NCBI GenBank assembly: GCA_036351255.1
Contig: JAZBOS010000054.1
Coordinates: 1 to 64,000, forward strand
Direction: 5' to 3'
DNA from: Bacteroides sp.
GTDB taxonomy: Bacteria > Bacteroidota > Bacteroidia > Bacteroidales > UBA7960
DNA: 64,000 nt
Position numbers and translations under genes: made by a program. Under the pieces are notes generated by a model. That model was not told where the DNA came from. It did no database searches and saw only the letters and a program-made list of their open reading frames with translations. Shown one piece after another: positions 54,124 through 63,180 of this stretch. Every line of letters starts with the position of its first letter. The first letter of the stretch is position 1.

Positions 54124-54669
54124 ATGACGCATTATTCTGACGAGGAGTTAATCCGGCGTTTCCAGGAATCGGAAAATCCCCGATATGCGTTCGACCTGAT
54201 CGTCAGAAAATTTCAGGAACAAGTATACTGGCACATCCGGCGGCTCGTGATCAGCCACGAGGATGCCAATGACGTTGCACAGGAGGTTTTTATCAAAGCC
54301 TGGAAAGCCCTGCCTGATTTCAGGGGTGATTCAGGCCTTTTTACGTGGTTGTACAGGATCGCAACCAATGAAGCCCTATCTTTCCTTAAAAAGAAAAAAA
54401 AGCGTTTTCTATTGCCCCTCACAGATGTTGAACAGCAACTCAGCAATTCATTGGAAACCGATGCCTATTTTGAAGGCAGGGAGATTGAGAAAAAAATTCA
54501 ACAAGCCATTCTGACCCTACCGGAAAAGCAAAGAGTCGTTTTCAATCTTCGGTATTATGATGAAATGAAATACGAAGAGATGTCGCGGATTTTAGACACC
54601 TCGGAAGGAGCCCTGAAGGCCTCGTACCATCACGCCGCAAAAAAAATTGAAAAATTTCTGACTTCGTGA
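54124..54669 (+). CDS. ECF-type RNA polymerase sigma factor
   Basis: A 181-residue sigma-70 family factor with only regions 2 and 4. Region 2 contains DANDVAQEVFIKAWKALPDF and the WLYRIATNEAL segment. Region 4 contains LPEKQRVVFNLRYYDEMKYEEMSRILDTSEGALKASYHHA, a helix-turn-helix for the -35 site. There is no region 1.1 or 3. It is placed 3 bases after tktC and before a membrane anti-sigma candidate and a Spy-like gene, which suggests an envelope-stress response. The promoters it reads cannot be stated from this window. Confidence 0.92.
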   Translation: MTHYSDEELIRRFQESENPRYAFDLIVRKFQEQVYWHIRRLVISHEDANDVAQEVFIKAWKALPDFRGDSGLFTWLYRIATNEALSFLKKKKKRFLLPLTDVEQQLSNSLETDAYFEGREIEKKIQQAILTLPEKQRVVFNLRYYDEMKYEEMSRILDTSEGALKASYHHAAKKIEKFLTS

Positions 54670-54706
54670 TTAAACCATTGATTATTATTGTAATCTAAAA
54701 ATAGTA

Positions 54707-55246
54707 ATGGACACAAGAATGAACCCAGATAAAGATGAAATAACCCGGGAATTGCATGAGTTGGGATTGCCAGCACTAGCATCCCAAAACCAGGAAACCG
54801 GTTTTCGGGTCCCTGATGGTTATTTTGATTCGTTTTCACAATCCTTGAGTAAAAGGATTGGGCAAGATAAGCAAGCATTACCTTTCCGGAGAGCCAAGGT
54901 CATCCGGTTACGCGCTGCAATCAGTATGGCTGCATCCTTTTTATTGCTCATCGCTTTAGTTGTTAGTTTTTTGTTGCTCCGCAATGGAAAGGAAGAAGGG
55001 TTCTTGGCCGATTCCGAAGACTTTATGTATGACGATTATTTTGCAAGGGCTTCGGAGATGGACCGTACGCTTCTTTACGACCTGATTGAAAATCCGGAAT
55101 TGGAAGATCCACAGGCATTACCTACTGCCGCAGGTAACAATGAAGATTTTATGCTGGATTATCTTCTGGATGCTGCTCATTACAGCGGAATTGAACCCAT
55201 TGAATTAATCTCTCAGCAGGATATTGATTACCAACCCAAAAACTAA
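54707..55246 (+). CDS. Anti-sigma factor candidate with one membrane helix
   Basis: A 179-residue protein. A cytoplasmic N-terminus (about 1-65) contains FRVPDGYFDSF, a motif frequent in Bacteroidota membrane proteins encoded next to ECF sigma genes. One membrane helix (about 71-92, ISMAASFLLLIALVVSFLLL) and an acidic C-terminal region follow. It lacks the Zn-finger H-x3-C-x2-C of classic anti-sigma factors. Its position directly after the sigma gene is the main reason for the call. Another membrane role is possible. Confidence 0.65.
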   Translation: MDTRMNPDKDEITRELHELGLPALASQNQETGFRVPDGYFDSFSQSLSKRIGQDKQALPFRRAKVIRLRAAISMAASFLLLIALVVSFLLLRNGKEEGFLADSEDFMYDDYFARASEMDRTLLYDLIENPELEDPQALPTAAGNNEDFMLDYLLDAAHYSGIEPIELISQQDIDYQPKN

Positions 55247-55251
55247 GCAGG

Positions 55252-55740
55252 ATGAAAAAACAGGCAATGAATAAATTGGTTAATCAGAGGGATTTTCCAA
55301 TGGTTATTCTTTTTCTCTTTTTCCTGTTCGGAAACCTGAACCTCCTTGCACAGGATTCACGGATGGAGGCTATCAAATCAAGACGTATCGCTTTTCTGAC
55401 AGAACGAATGGCGCTAACCCCAAGCGAAGCCAAGGATTTTTGGCCTGTATACAATGAATACAACAAAAAAAGGGATGATCTTACGATTGCTCACCGTGAA
55501 AAATGGTCAGGGAAAGAGGTTGCTGAAATGAGTCAGGATGAGGCTGCAAGGTTTGCTGAAGACCAGATCATTTACTTCGAAGAATCTTCGACCATTAAAA
55601 GAGAGTATCACCAGAGACTTAAAGAAATCCTTCCGATAAAAAAGATTGCCCTGCTTTATGAAGCCGAGCATGATTTTAACAAAATGCTCTTCCAGGAGGC
55701 CAGACGCCGGGGAAGAGAAGGTGGAGGAAGCGGACGGTAA
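55252..55740 (+). CDS. Spy/CpxP-like periplasmic protein of the ECF cluster
   Basis: A 162-residue exported helical protein. The signal peptide includes VILFLFFLFGNLNLLAQ. The mature part has FLTERMALTPSEAKDFWPVYNEYNKKRDDL and a repeat-like second helix pair, the pattern of Bacteroidota LTxxQ/Spy-like sensors. It ends with a basic Gly-rich tail. It sits 5 bases after the anti-sigma candidate, so sigma, anti-sigma and this protein form a likely regulatory unit that senses envelope state. Met6 is an alternative start. Confidence 0.75.
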   Translation: MKKQAMNKLVNQRDFPMVILFLFFLFGNLNLLAQDSRMEAIKSRRIAFLTERMALTPSEAKDFWPVYNEYNKKRDDLTIAHREKWSGKEVAEMSQDEAARFAEDQIIYFEESSTIKREYHQRLKEILPIKKIALLYEAEHDFNKMLFQEARRRGREGGGSGR

Positions 55741-55796
55741 AGGGTTATTGCTTCCATTTGATAAACCCCATTGGGGTTTGCTCCCTGATTCCACTG

Positions 55797-55835
55797 AAAA
55801 AGCCTGCCTTGAGAATTTTCAAGTGCAGGCTTTTT
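55797..55835. terminator. Bidirectional terminator between the ECF and Bat loci
   Basis: A perfect 11-bp stem, AAAAAGCCTGC/GCAGGCTTTTT, with a 17-base loop between the convergent Spy-like and batE genes. Flanking A and T runs allow it to stop transcripts from either side. A separate 17-base near-palindrome AAACCCCATTGGGGTTT lies at 55763-55779. Confidence 0.88.
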
Positions 55836-55837
55836 GC

Positions 55838-56599
55838 TTAAATGATTTCTACCGCCGATCTTTTAAGCCAACCCACATTCCCGTTGACCAGCCTTATCTC
55901 ATACCATTCGCCTAGCTCATTTGTGATGCGGGCTTTACTCCCTTCGTGAATCACAAACAGGTCAGGACTGGTTTCATCAGGGGAACTTTTGGCTGTAACC
56001 CTCGGAGTCATTACGATAGCCTCCTGTTTCTGGAATAAATGATAGTACTGCGCCCTGGCAGCACCCATGCATACAAATGTCAGGAGCAAAAACAGGACGG
56101 CCAGAGAGAAGGTGGTTTTTTTGATCCCACGAATCCACGAGAAGAAAAAAATACCCAAAAGAACCAGGGAGACCACCAGCAAAAGGATCAACAATACAGC
56201 CCAGGTGTTGGGGCTGAACAACGAATAGAAACTTTTCCACCAATTTTCATAGAAAATCAGGGGGACAGGATTGATCTGGTCAACAATGCGTGATCGGGCA
56301 ATTTCAAGGTTAAACCTGATGTTTTCATCTGAGGGTTTTAGCCTGAGGGCACGCTCATAATTAAGGATGGCCGGGCCAAATTTGTTCTCTTTGAAATAGG
56401 CGTTGCCAAGGTTATAGTACAACTCAGGCGCTTCTAGTTTTTGTTTAATTACCGACTCGTAAAGTTCAATGGAATAGGAATATTCACCATTTACATAAGC
56501 TTGATTAGCTTGCTCAATCAGTTCATTGGGTTCAATCCCACGAACTGGTATCCCAAAAAAGAAAATGGCAAAGAAAAGGATAATCACCTGCTTGCCCAT
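55838..56599 (-). CDS. batE: BatE, TPR and SH3-type protein
   Basis: A 253-residue protein. A signal peptide (about 1-20) is followed by TPR repeats (about 25-105: AYVNGEYSYSIELYESVI, YYNLGNAYFKENKFGPAILNYERAL), two membrane helices (about 130-190), and a C-terminal SH3-like domain (GSKARITNELGEWYEIRLVNGNVGWLKRS). This order is that of BatE, the last gene of the Bat locus. The locus is tied to aerotolerance or envelope functions in Bacteroides and Leptospira, but its mechanism is not settled. Confidence 0.85.
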   Translation of the reverse strand: MGKQVIILFFAIFFFGIPVRGIEPNELIEQANQAYVNGEYSYSIELYESVIKQKLEAPELYYNLGNAYFKENKFGPAILNYERALRLKPSDENIRFNLEIARSRIVDQINPVPLIFYENWWKSFYSLFSPNTWAVLLILLLVVSLVLLGIFFFSWIRGIKKTTFSLAVLFLLLTFVCMGAARAQYYHLFQKQEAIVMTPRVTAKSSPDETSPDLFVIHEGSKARITNELGEWYEIRLVNGNVGWLKRSAVEII

Positions 56600-56602
56600 A
56601 AC

Positions 56603-58471
56603 TTAAGATTTTTTGTTTTTCAATTCCTTTTCCAGGGTTACAAGGGTGTCCATTGCCCTTTGATAGATCTCTTCCATGCGCACCTCAGGGGCACCCGGAG
56701 CGAAGCGTGCAAATTCGCATTCATTGAGGGCCTCCAGGAACTTTTGAGCCATTTCTTGTGAAACTTCTTTTTGCTTAAAGACCAAGGATACCTCTTCTTT
56801 ATTCAGTTCAGAAACCGGGATATTAAACTTGTCAGAAAGATATCCCCACAAGGCCCTGAAAATCTCATCATAAAATTCATTGCTTTTTCCTTTTTCAAGA
56901 AAGGCACCTGCCTTCTTCAGCCTCTTAGCAGCCATTTTCCGGGCTTTGCGGTTGCGCATCAGAGCTGTATCGCCATGGATGCGAATGTGCCTGCGCCACA
57001 CGAAGAGGAACAAGCCAAACAAGACGATCGTCCCCAAAAGAAGGGCATAAAATAAATTGCTGCGGAAAAACATGGAACCAATCGGTTTAAGACGAAACAC
57101 CTTGTTTTGAATAAACCGTATGTCTGAGGTCAGGTAGCTGACTTCTTCCTGATTGACGCCGCCCGGGCCTTCACCCATAGCCTGCGCCGATCCTGAAATT
57201 TCAACGGAAAAGGGTTCGCCTGTCCGGGTCACATACCGACCACCGACCGGATCGAAATAGCTGAACTGGATGGCCGGAATTTCAAACGTTCCACCTGTCC
57301 GTGGGATTAGCAGGTATTCGAAACTCCTGCTCCCTGAAACCCCGGATGCTGATACGCGGATATTGTCAGTAATATTGGGATCAAAAGCCTCCAAATTAAC
57401 CGGAAACTGGACATCAGGCTGTTCCAGCATCCTGAGATTGCCATTCCCTGAAATGGAGATGGAAAGGGTGACAGGTTCGTTAACATTCGCCTGAAGAGGC
57501 GAAAGCTCGGTCTTCATTTCAAAGGAGCCTACCATGCCAGTAAATGAGGGTGGACGGTTTTGTGCCGGCAGGGTTTTAACATTCACCCTTACCTGATGGG
57601 AGCGCAACGGCTTATCCACATTCTGGAAGGAGCCAAATGGAGAACCTCCGAAGAATTCATCCAGCAGGCTTCCAGACATTCTCGGAGCCGATACCCGAAC
57701 GAGGGTTTGCATATCCAATGGTTCAATGGTCAACTCACCAACTCGCTGCGGAAACAAGACTACCTGCCTGACAATAGCTGCATTGTATCTTACCCCGTCA
57801 ACAACTTCTTCGGTTACCTGGGGCGGCTGACCTGATCCTGTGACATCTTCCGCCCAGAAACCCTGGTAGGTAGGCAGCTTTTCAATACTGTACTGTGAAA
57901 CTACCACCCGGGTATATAACTTATAGGTCAAAGTAATGGGTTGTCCCTGATAAGGACTGGAATTGCTTACCAAAGCCCTCAGGAAAATATCTCTGTCACT
58001 GACTCCGGATGAGCCTGGGGCCTGTTGCTGACCGGGAACGGGAGCAGGTTGTTTGCTGGCCTGTGGAGCCTGGCCGGATACCAGTATGCTTAAGGCATTC
58101 GACTCGTAGCGATCACCGTTTACCGTAATGCTTGCAGGAGATATGGTGAAAGTCCCTTCGCTGGTGGATTCCAGAATGTAGGTATAAGAATGGTTTTCAG
58201 AACGAGTCACCTGCCCATTTATAATCTGGGTGGAAGAACTCGAGGACTGATTGGGCCCTGAAAGCACCAAAAAATCTCCAAAATCGGGTCCTTTGAAATC
58301 CGACGGACGTTTGCTGGCTGAGTAAACTACCCTGAAACGCTCTCCAAGGCCAACCTGCGAGGGTCCTGAGGCAGTAAAAGTCAACTCGTCGGCCCACAAT
58401 GGCATCACCATCAAAAGGCATAACGTTCCTATGAGAAAAGCCTTTATCTTCATAAGCTTGCTGTTTACCAT
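56603..58471 (-). CDS. batD: BatD
   Basis: A 622-residue membrane-anchored protein. A signal peptide (ending PLWAD) is followed by several Ig-like BatD domains (FTASGPSQVGLGERFRVVYSAS, SVNEPVTLSISISGNGNLR), a single membrane helix near residue 475 and a cytoplasmic helical tail. The start may be ATG 58471 or Met7 (ATG 58453). The first overlaps the stop of batC by 7 bases, consistent with translational coupling. BatD is proposed to be the exported scaffold of the Bat complex. Confidence 0.88.
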   Translation of the reverse strand: MVNSKLMKIKAFLIGTLCLLMVMPLWADELTFTASGPSQVGLGERFRVVYSASKRPSDFKGPDFGDFLVLSGPNQSSSSSTQIINGQVTRSENHSYTYILESTSEGTFTISPASITVNGDRYESNALSILVSGQAPQASKQPAPVPGQQQAPGSSGVSDRDIFLRALVSNSSPYQGQPITLTYKLYTRVVVSQYSIEKLPTYQGFWAEDVTGSGQPPQVTEEVVDGVRYNAAIVRQVVLFPQRVGELTIEPLDMQTLVRVSAPRMSGSLLDEFFGGSPFGSFQNVDKPLRSHQVRVNVKTLPAQNRPPSFTGMVGSFEMKTELSPLQANVNEPVTLSISISGNGNLRMLEQPDVQFPVNLEAFDPNITDNIRVSASGVSGSRSFEYLLIPRTGGTFEIPAIQFSYFDPVGGRYVTRTGEPFSVEISGSAQAMGEGPGGVNQEEVSYLTSDIRFIQNKVFRLKPIGSMFFRSNLFYALLLGTIVLFGLFLFVWRRHIRIHGDTALMRNRKARKMAAKRLKKAGAFLEKGKSNEFYDEIFRALWGYLSDKFNIPVSELNKEEVSLVFKQKEVSQEMAQKFLEALNECEFARFAPGAPEVRMEEIYQRAMDTLVTLEKELKNKKS

Positions 58472-59163
58472 TCTCTTTCCTGCCGGACCGTTCCGCGCTG
58501 TTTTTGTTCACGCTTCAGGTCTTCCTGAACTTTTTGTTCCTTCTGATTCAGGGCGTCCAGAATTCGCTGGGCATCCTGCGGAGTGATCTGATCAGGCCTG
58601 TGCTGCGGCTGCTGCTGTTCATTCTGCTGGTCCTGATTTTGCTCATCTTGCTGCTGGTCCTGATTTTTCTGCTGATCCTGATTCTGTTCCTGATCATTCT
58701 GATCCTGGTCTTCCTGATCCTGCTGCGGCTGTTCCTGCAACATTCGCATGGCGTAGGCCAGGTTAAAACGGGTCTCTTCATCTTCAGGGTTTATTCGCAG
58801 GGCATTTTTATACGCCTCCACGCTTTCGGCATATTTCTGCGATTGAAGAAAGGCATTCCCCAAGTTATGATAGGCAGAGGCTTTCTCGATCTCACCAGGA
58901 GCAAACTGCGACAAACCTTCAAACAGTTCTGCCGCTTCATCAAAACGGCCCTGGCGGTACAAGGCATTCCCCAGGTTAAACATTCCCCTGGTATTTTGAG
59001 GGTTCTCTTCCAGCGACTGCCGGTAACGAATCTCTGCTTCATTAAACTTCTCGCCCTGGTAGAGTTTATTCCCCTGACGGATATGCCGCTGGTCGGCCTG
59101 CCCGTAAAGGATTCCGTGGGCCACAAAAAGAAATGTTATACTGGTGATTATGATCCTGTACAT
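58465..59163 (-). CDS. batC: BatC, TPR protein with Gln-rich tail
   Basis: A 232-residue exported protein: signal peptide, then three TPR units (RQGNKLYQGEKFNEAEIRYRQSL, MFNLGNALYRQGRFDEAAELFEGL, YHNLGNAFLQSQKYAESVEAYKNAL), then a low-complexity run of Gln, Asp, Asn and Glu (about 150-195). I chose the ATG at 59163; the TTG at 59172 adds three residues. It lies between batB and batD and presumably bridges proteins in the periplasm. Confidence 0.86.
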   Translation of the reverse strand: MYRIIITSITFLFVAHGILYGQADQRHIRQGNKLYQGEKFNEAEIRYRQSLEENPQNTRGMFNLGNALYRQGRFDEAAELFEGLSQFAPGEIEKASAYHNLGNAFLQSQKYAESVEAYKNALRINPEDEETRFNLAYAMRMLQEQPQQDQEDQDQNDQEQNQDQQKNQDQQQDEQNQDQQNEQQQPQHRPDQITPQDAQRILDALNQKEQKVQEDLKREQKQRGTVRQEREW

Positions 59164-59186
59164 ATATTGCAATCAAAATTTAATAC

Positions 59187-60221
59187 CTAATCAAACAACT
59201 TGATCTTTTCCAGCCACTTATTCTTTCTTTCAAAAATAAAGATCTCCAGCACAAGAAAAAGGAGTGCAAGGGCTACAAAATAATGATAACGACTCTGGTA
59301 ATCTGCAAATACCATGGTTTCAAAAGTATCCTTCTCCACTTTTTTAATCTCATCGAGAATGCTGTTCAAACCCATATCAGACCCAGTGCCGTGCCTAAAT
59401 ACCCCACCGGTCGCATCAGCAATGCCCCTCAGGGTTGCTTCATCATAACGAGAGACTACGGTATTTCCCTGGTTATCTCGCAAAAAACCAGATAATTGAT
59501 CACCCCGATATAAAGGGATGGGCGCCCCGGCTGGGGTGCCAATCCCAACCGTATGGATTACAACCCCTTGCTCGCTTGCAAGCCTTGCCTGCTCAACCGG
59601 ATCGTCCAGATGATTTTCTCCATCACTGATGACAATGATCACCTTATTTTCCAATTTCTCACCAGAGAACGAAGCCAGCGATCTTTCAATTGCACTTCCC
59701 AGGGCAGTACCCTGGACAGCTACTGAATTAGTATTTACCGTTCGCAATATCATCTTGGCTGCTGAATGGTCAGAAGTAACCGGAACCTGCGTTATGGCGT
59801 TCCCGGCAAATACCACAAGCCCTACCCGGTCATTATCCAGCCGGTCAATCAGTCTTGAGACAGCCATTTTGGCCCGCTCCAGCCGGTTGGGCTTTATATC
59901 CTCGGCAAGCATACTTCGGCTCACATCCAACGCGATCATCACGTCAATGCCTTCGCGTTTGGCTTCCTGCATCCGGCTTCCAACCATGGGGTCAGCAAGT
60001 GCCAGCACCAACATCGATAGCCCGGCCAGCAAAAGGCTAAATCTTATCCATGGCCTCCTCAACGAGCGCCCCGGCATTAAAGATCCCGCCACCACGGAAT
60101 TTCCAAAGCGTTTTAAGGCTATTTTTCGAATACGCCAGGAAAGCCAGAACAACCCCAGCAGCACTGGAATCAGTGCCAGGAGAAACAAGTATTGCGGGTT
60201 TTCAAATCTGAATATTTCCAT
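59187..60221 (-). CDS. batB: BatB, membrane von Willebrand A protein
   Basis: A 344-residue protein with two N-terminal membrane helices (about 10-30, 60-80), a VWA domain with metal site DVSRSM (DxSxS), TDHSAA-type loop and ISDGENH, and a C-terminal helix (YFVALALLFLVLEIFIF). It is the close partner of BatA 19 bases upstream. The two VWA proteins presumably work with the MoxR ATPase and DUF58 protein at the inner membrane. Confidence 0.88.
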   Translation of the reverse strand: MEIFRFENPQYLFLLALIPVLLGLFWLSWRIRKIALKRFGNSVVAGSLMPGRSLRRPWIRFSLLLAGLSMLVLALADPMVGSRMQEAKREGIDVMIALDVSRSMLAEDIKPNRLERAKMAVSRLIDRLDNDRVGLVVFAGNAITQVPVTSDHSAAKMILRTVNTNSVAVQGTALGSAIERSLASFSGEKLENKVIIVISDGENHLDDPVEQARLASEQGVVIHTVGIGTPAGAPIPLYRGDQLSGFLRDNQGNTVVSRYDEATLRGIADATGGVFRHGTGSDMGLNSILDEIKKVEKDTFETMVFADYQSRYHYFVALALLFLVLEIFIFERKNKWLEKIKLFD

Positions 60222-60240
60222 AATACAAAACTCCGGATAA

Positions 60241-61230
60241 TCAGGGATTTGTTCTTAACCAGGTGTTGCGTAACACTATTTCTAAAAGTAACAAAAACAA
60301 AGCCGCGATGACCAGGAGAAAAAATTCATCCGTTTTACGTGTAAACTCTGTCACGTCAATACGGGTCCGCTCCAACTGGTCAATTTCCTGGTAAATTTCC
60401 TGTAACTTTTGTTCATTATCAGCCCAGTAATAGGCACCCCCGGTCATTTCGGCAATTTGTGTCAACAGCGCTTCATCCAGGGGAATTTCCACCTGACGGT
60501 ATTGCACTCCCAGTGGGGTCTGGAAAGGGTAGGGGACGCTCCCCTTACTTCCCACACCAATGGTATAAACCCTATTGCCATATACACTGGCAATTTCTGC
60601 CGCAGTAAGAGGGTCTATCACGCCGGCATTGCTAATACCATCGGTAAGTAAAATGATGACTTTACTGATAGCCTCGCTTTCGCGCAAACGGTTAATGGCG
60701 TTGGCAAGGCCATCACCAATAGCAGTGCCATCTTCGACCATACCTGTCGTGACCCCTGAAGTAAGCTCCTTTAGCAGGACATGGTCAGTGGTCAAGGGGC
60801 AAAGGGTAAAGCTTTCACCACTGAAAACAGACATCCCCAGGCGATCCGTGGGACGCATTTCAATAAACTCAAGAGCGGTTTTCTTGGCCACTTCAAGCCG
60901 GTTTGGCCTGAAATCCTCGGCCAGCATTGAACCAGAGATATCAAGAGCAACCATAATGTCAATGCCCTCCACGCTGACATCCTGAGACTGTGAGGAAGAC
61001 TGCGGCCTTGCAAGGGCAATAATTAACAATGCCAGCACAAGCATTCGTAAAAAAAAAGGCAATTGAAGCAAACGGAGCCTCAAGCTTTTTTTTACACCTA
61101 CCAGAAATTCTGAATGGGAAAACCTTAGGTCGGCCCCGTGCTCACGGTACTTCCAGATATACCAGACCACCAGCAGCGGGATGAAGCCCAGCAGCATTAA
61201 AAAAGGTTTATATGCAAAAGTTATGTCCAC
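60241..61230 (-). CDS. batA: BatA, membrane von Willebrand A protein
   Basis: A 329-residue protein with N-terminal helices (residues about 8-24 and 57-76), a VWA domain with metal site DISGSM and LLTDGISN, and a C-terminal membrane helix. It is about 15 residues shorter than BatB and resembles it throughout, consistent with an ancient duplication. The start is GTG 61230; no ATG is in frame nearby. The VWA site suggests metal-dependent binding of a partner; no catalysis is implied. Confidence 0.88.
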   Translation of the reverse strand: MDITFAYKPFLMLLGFIPLLVVWYIWKYREHGADLRFSHSEFLVGVKKSLRLRLLQLPFFLRMLVLALLIIALARPQSSSQSQDVSVEGIDIMVALDISGSMLAEDFRPNRLEVAKKTALEFIEMRPTDRLGMSVFSGESFTLCPLTTDHVLLKELTSGVTTGMVEDGTAIGDGLANAINRLRESEAISKVIILLTDGISNAGVIDPLTAAEIASVYGNRVYTIGVGSKGSVPYPFQTPLGVQYRQVEIPLDEALLTQIAEMTGGAYYWADNEQKLQEIYQEIDQLERTRIDVTEFTRKTDEFFLLVIAALFLLLLEIVLRNTWLRTNP

Positions 61231-61286
61231 TTCTTCAGATTATTCAAACGATAAAAGTGTTCTGTTCTATTTTCCTTTTAATACTT

Positions 61287-62288
61287 CTATTCCTGTCCCT
61301 GGGGTTTGCTTTTCTTTTCTTCAGCGGGAGGCGGGGGAATATTGCGTTTTACAAAATCAATAGCCAGATTCATACTTTCTCCATTTTGTTGCGGATCAGG
61401 TGAGAATTTGGCAAACTTTACAAGGTCGGCAAGCTCAAAGATATACGCGAGCGAATCTGTTAAATCTTCCTCTTTAAAATGAGAATGGATGGCTTGAATA
61501 ATCTCGCCTGAGGTCATCTCCAGAGCAAGAAGTCCAAATCGTTTCTCAATGAACATCCTGATAATATAGGTCAATTCAACATGATAAAGTTTTACTTTAC
61601 CATTCTGCCATAATTTCTTGTTTTTCAAGCTCTCAAGACTTGATATCGCAGCAATATGGGCGGGTATGTCGGGCTTTTCCCAAATGCTTTCAGCCACCGG
61701 GCGGCGCTTCCTTTTCTTCACAAACCACCAGGCAAAACCTGCAATCAATGCAAGTAGGAGCAGAAGTGGTCCGGCCCAACGGAATACATCCATAAAGCTT
61801 ACAGGAATCTTGAAAATGGGTTTGATATCGTAGGGGGTAGCATCTTCAGCTATTTCAACCGAATACACTTCGAGAAGCAAGGGTTCTGAAAAAACCTCCA
61901 GGGTATCTTGCCTATTGATAATCCTAATGGTGATGGGGGCAATGGGATAGAAGCCTTCCTTCCAGGAAGTGATGACAAATTCCTGCCAAACAGAATATTC
62001 GCCCCCTTCTCCCTTCAGGGTATCTAGTGGGCTTGCTGAGAGAATCTCTAACTCATTGAAAATGGTATCACTTAAAGCCACCGGAACCACCAAACTACCT
62101 TCGGGAGCAAACACTTCAACCCTTAAGACCGCTCGCTCCCCGATCTTTATGGAATCGGGAGTTAAACTGGCCTGAATTTGCTGGGCGTGCAGAGTAAAAC
62201 TCCCCGTAAAGGTGGCTGAAATAAAAGCCAGGAAAACGAGGATTCGCTTTTTGAAAATCAGATTAAATATTATATTCTTGTTCACCAT
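61287..62288 (-). CDS. BatD-like/DUF4381-type protein of the Bat locus
   Basis: A 333-residue protein: signal peptide (ending LHAQ), an Ig-like domain (QASLTPDSIKIGERAVLRVEVFAPEGS), one membrane helix near residues 168-190 (AGPLLLLLALIAGFAWWF), and a cytoplasmic domain (ELTYIIRMFIEKRFGLLALEMTSGEIIQAI). This arrangement is the DUF4381-like protein that sits between DUF58 and batA in Bacteroidota Bat loci. Its role is unknown. It begins 5 bases after the DUF58 gene. Confidence 0.8.
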   Translation of the reverse strand: MVNKNIIFNLIFKKRILVFLAFISATFTGSFTLHAQQIQASLTPDSIKIGERAVLRVEVFAPEGSLVVPVALSDTIFNELEILSASPLDTLKGEGGEYSVWQEFVITSWKEGFYPIAPITIRIINRQDTLEVFSEPLLLEVYSVEIAEDATPYDIKPIFKIPVSFMDVFRWAGPLLLLLALIAGFAWWFVKKRKRRPVAESIWEKPDIPAHIAAISSLESLKNKKLWQNGKVKLYHVELTYIIRMFIEKRFGLLALEMTSGEIIQAIHSHFKEEDLTDSLAYIFELADLVKFAKFSPDPQQNGESMNLAIDFVKRNIPPPPAEEKKSKPQGQE

Positions 62289-62293
62289 ATAGG

Positions 62294-63169
62294 TCAGGCC
62301 TGGTTACTTCTTTTCCTGAAAAGATTCATCAGCGGTGGCACATAGTCACGATGGGTTGGGATGGTCACCAAATCAACGCCAGCCCTGGTAAAAGTTGTTT
62401 TGAGGTATTTCTCCTTATCTCGGTTCCATTGACCCAGTTTTTCCTGAAAAGACTTGCTGGAGGTATCCAGCCAGTAAACCTTCCCGGTCTCTGCATCTTT
62501 AAACTTCATAATTCCCAGGGAAGGGATTTCTTTTTCCCGCTCATCGGCAACCCGGACGCAAACCAGGTCGTGCTTTTTGCTTACAATTGACAGGGGATCC
62601 TCAAAACCCTGATCGTTAAAGTCAGAGATCAGGAAGGCAATCGACCGTTTCTTAATGACATTGCGAAGATACTTTAGAGCCAATCCGATGTCTGTTCCCT
62701 TCTGTTCAGGTTTGAAATCTATCAACTCCCTGATGATGCGCAAAATATGGCTGCTTCCTTTTTTAGGAGGGATGAACTTCTCAATCCGGTCACTGAAAAA
62801 GATCACCCCCACCTTATCATTATTATTGATGGCCGAAAATGCCAAAACTCCGGCAATTTCAGTGATCATATCCTCTTTCAGCATGCCCACCGCACCAAAT
62901 TCGTTTGAACCACTCACATCAATCAGCAGCATTACCGTCAGCTCGCGCTCTTCCTCAAACACCTTGATATAAGGATGGTTGAAACGGGCCGTTACATTCC
63001 AGTCAATGCTCCGGATATCATCCCCATACTGGTATTCCCGCACTTCGGTAAAGGCCATACCTCGCCCCTTAAAGGCACTGTGATAGTGCCCCGAAAAGAT
63101 CTGGTTTGAGAGACCTTTGGTTTTGATCTCTATCTTTCTGACCTTTTTTAAAAGCTCGGTGGTTTCCAT
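62294..63169 (-). CDS. DUF58 protein of the Bat locus
   Basis: A 291-residue soluble DUF58 protein. GMAFTEVREYQYGDDIRSIDWNVTARFNHPYIKVFEEERE is the DUF58 signature, followed by a VWA-like region with DVSGSNEF (DxSxS). It lies 11 bases after the MoxR ATPase gene. MoxR-DUF58 pairs are thought to work as chaperone and co-factor in the maturation or assembly of complexes. Compare the solitary paralogue at 22358-23290. Confidence 0.88.
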   Translation of the reverse strand: METTELLKKVRKIEIKTKGLSNQIFSGHYHSAFKGRGMAFTEVREYQYGDDIRSIDWNVTARFNHPYIKVFEEERELTVMLLIDVSGSNEFGAVGMLKEDMITEIAGVLAFSAINNNDKVGVIFFSDRIEKFIPPKKGSSHILRIIRELIDFKPEQKGTDIGLALKYLRNVIKKRSIAFLISDFNDQGFEDPLSIVSKKHDLVCVRVADEREKEIPSLGIMKFKDAETGKVYWLDTSSKSFQEKLGQWNRDKEKYLKTTFTRAGVDLVTIPTHRDYVPPLMNLFRKRSNQA

Positions 63170-63180
63170 TTTACAATCGA

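Noticed and set aside
58504..59190. 228-codon forward frame rich in Leu and Ile opposite batC
   Set aside because: It is an antisense shadow of the Gln/Asp codons of batC.
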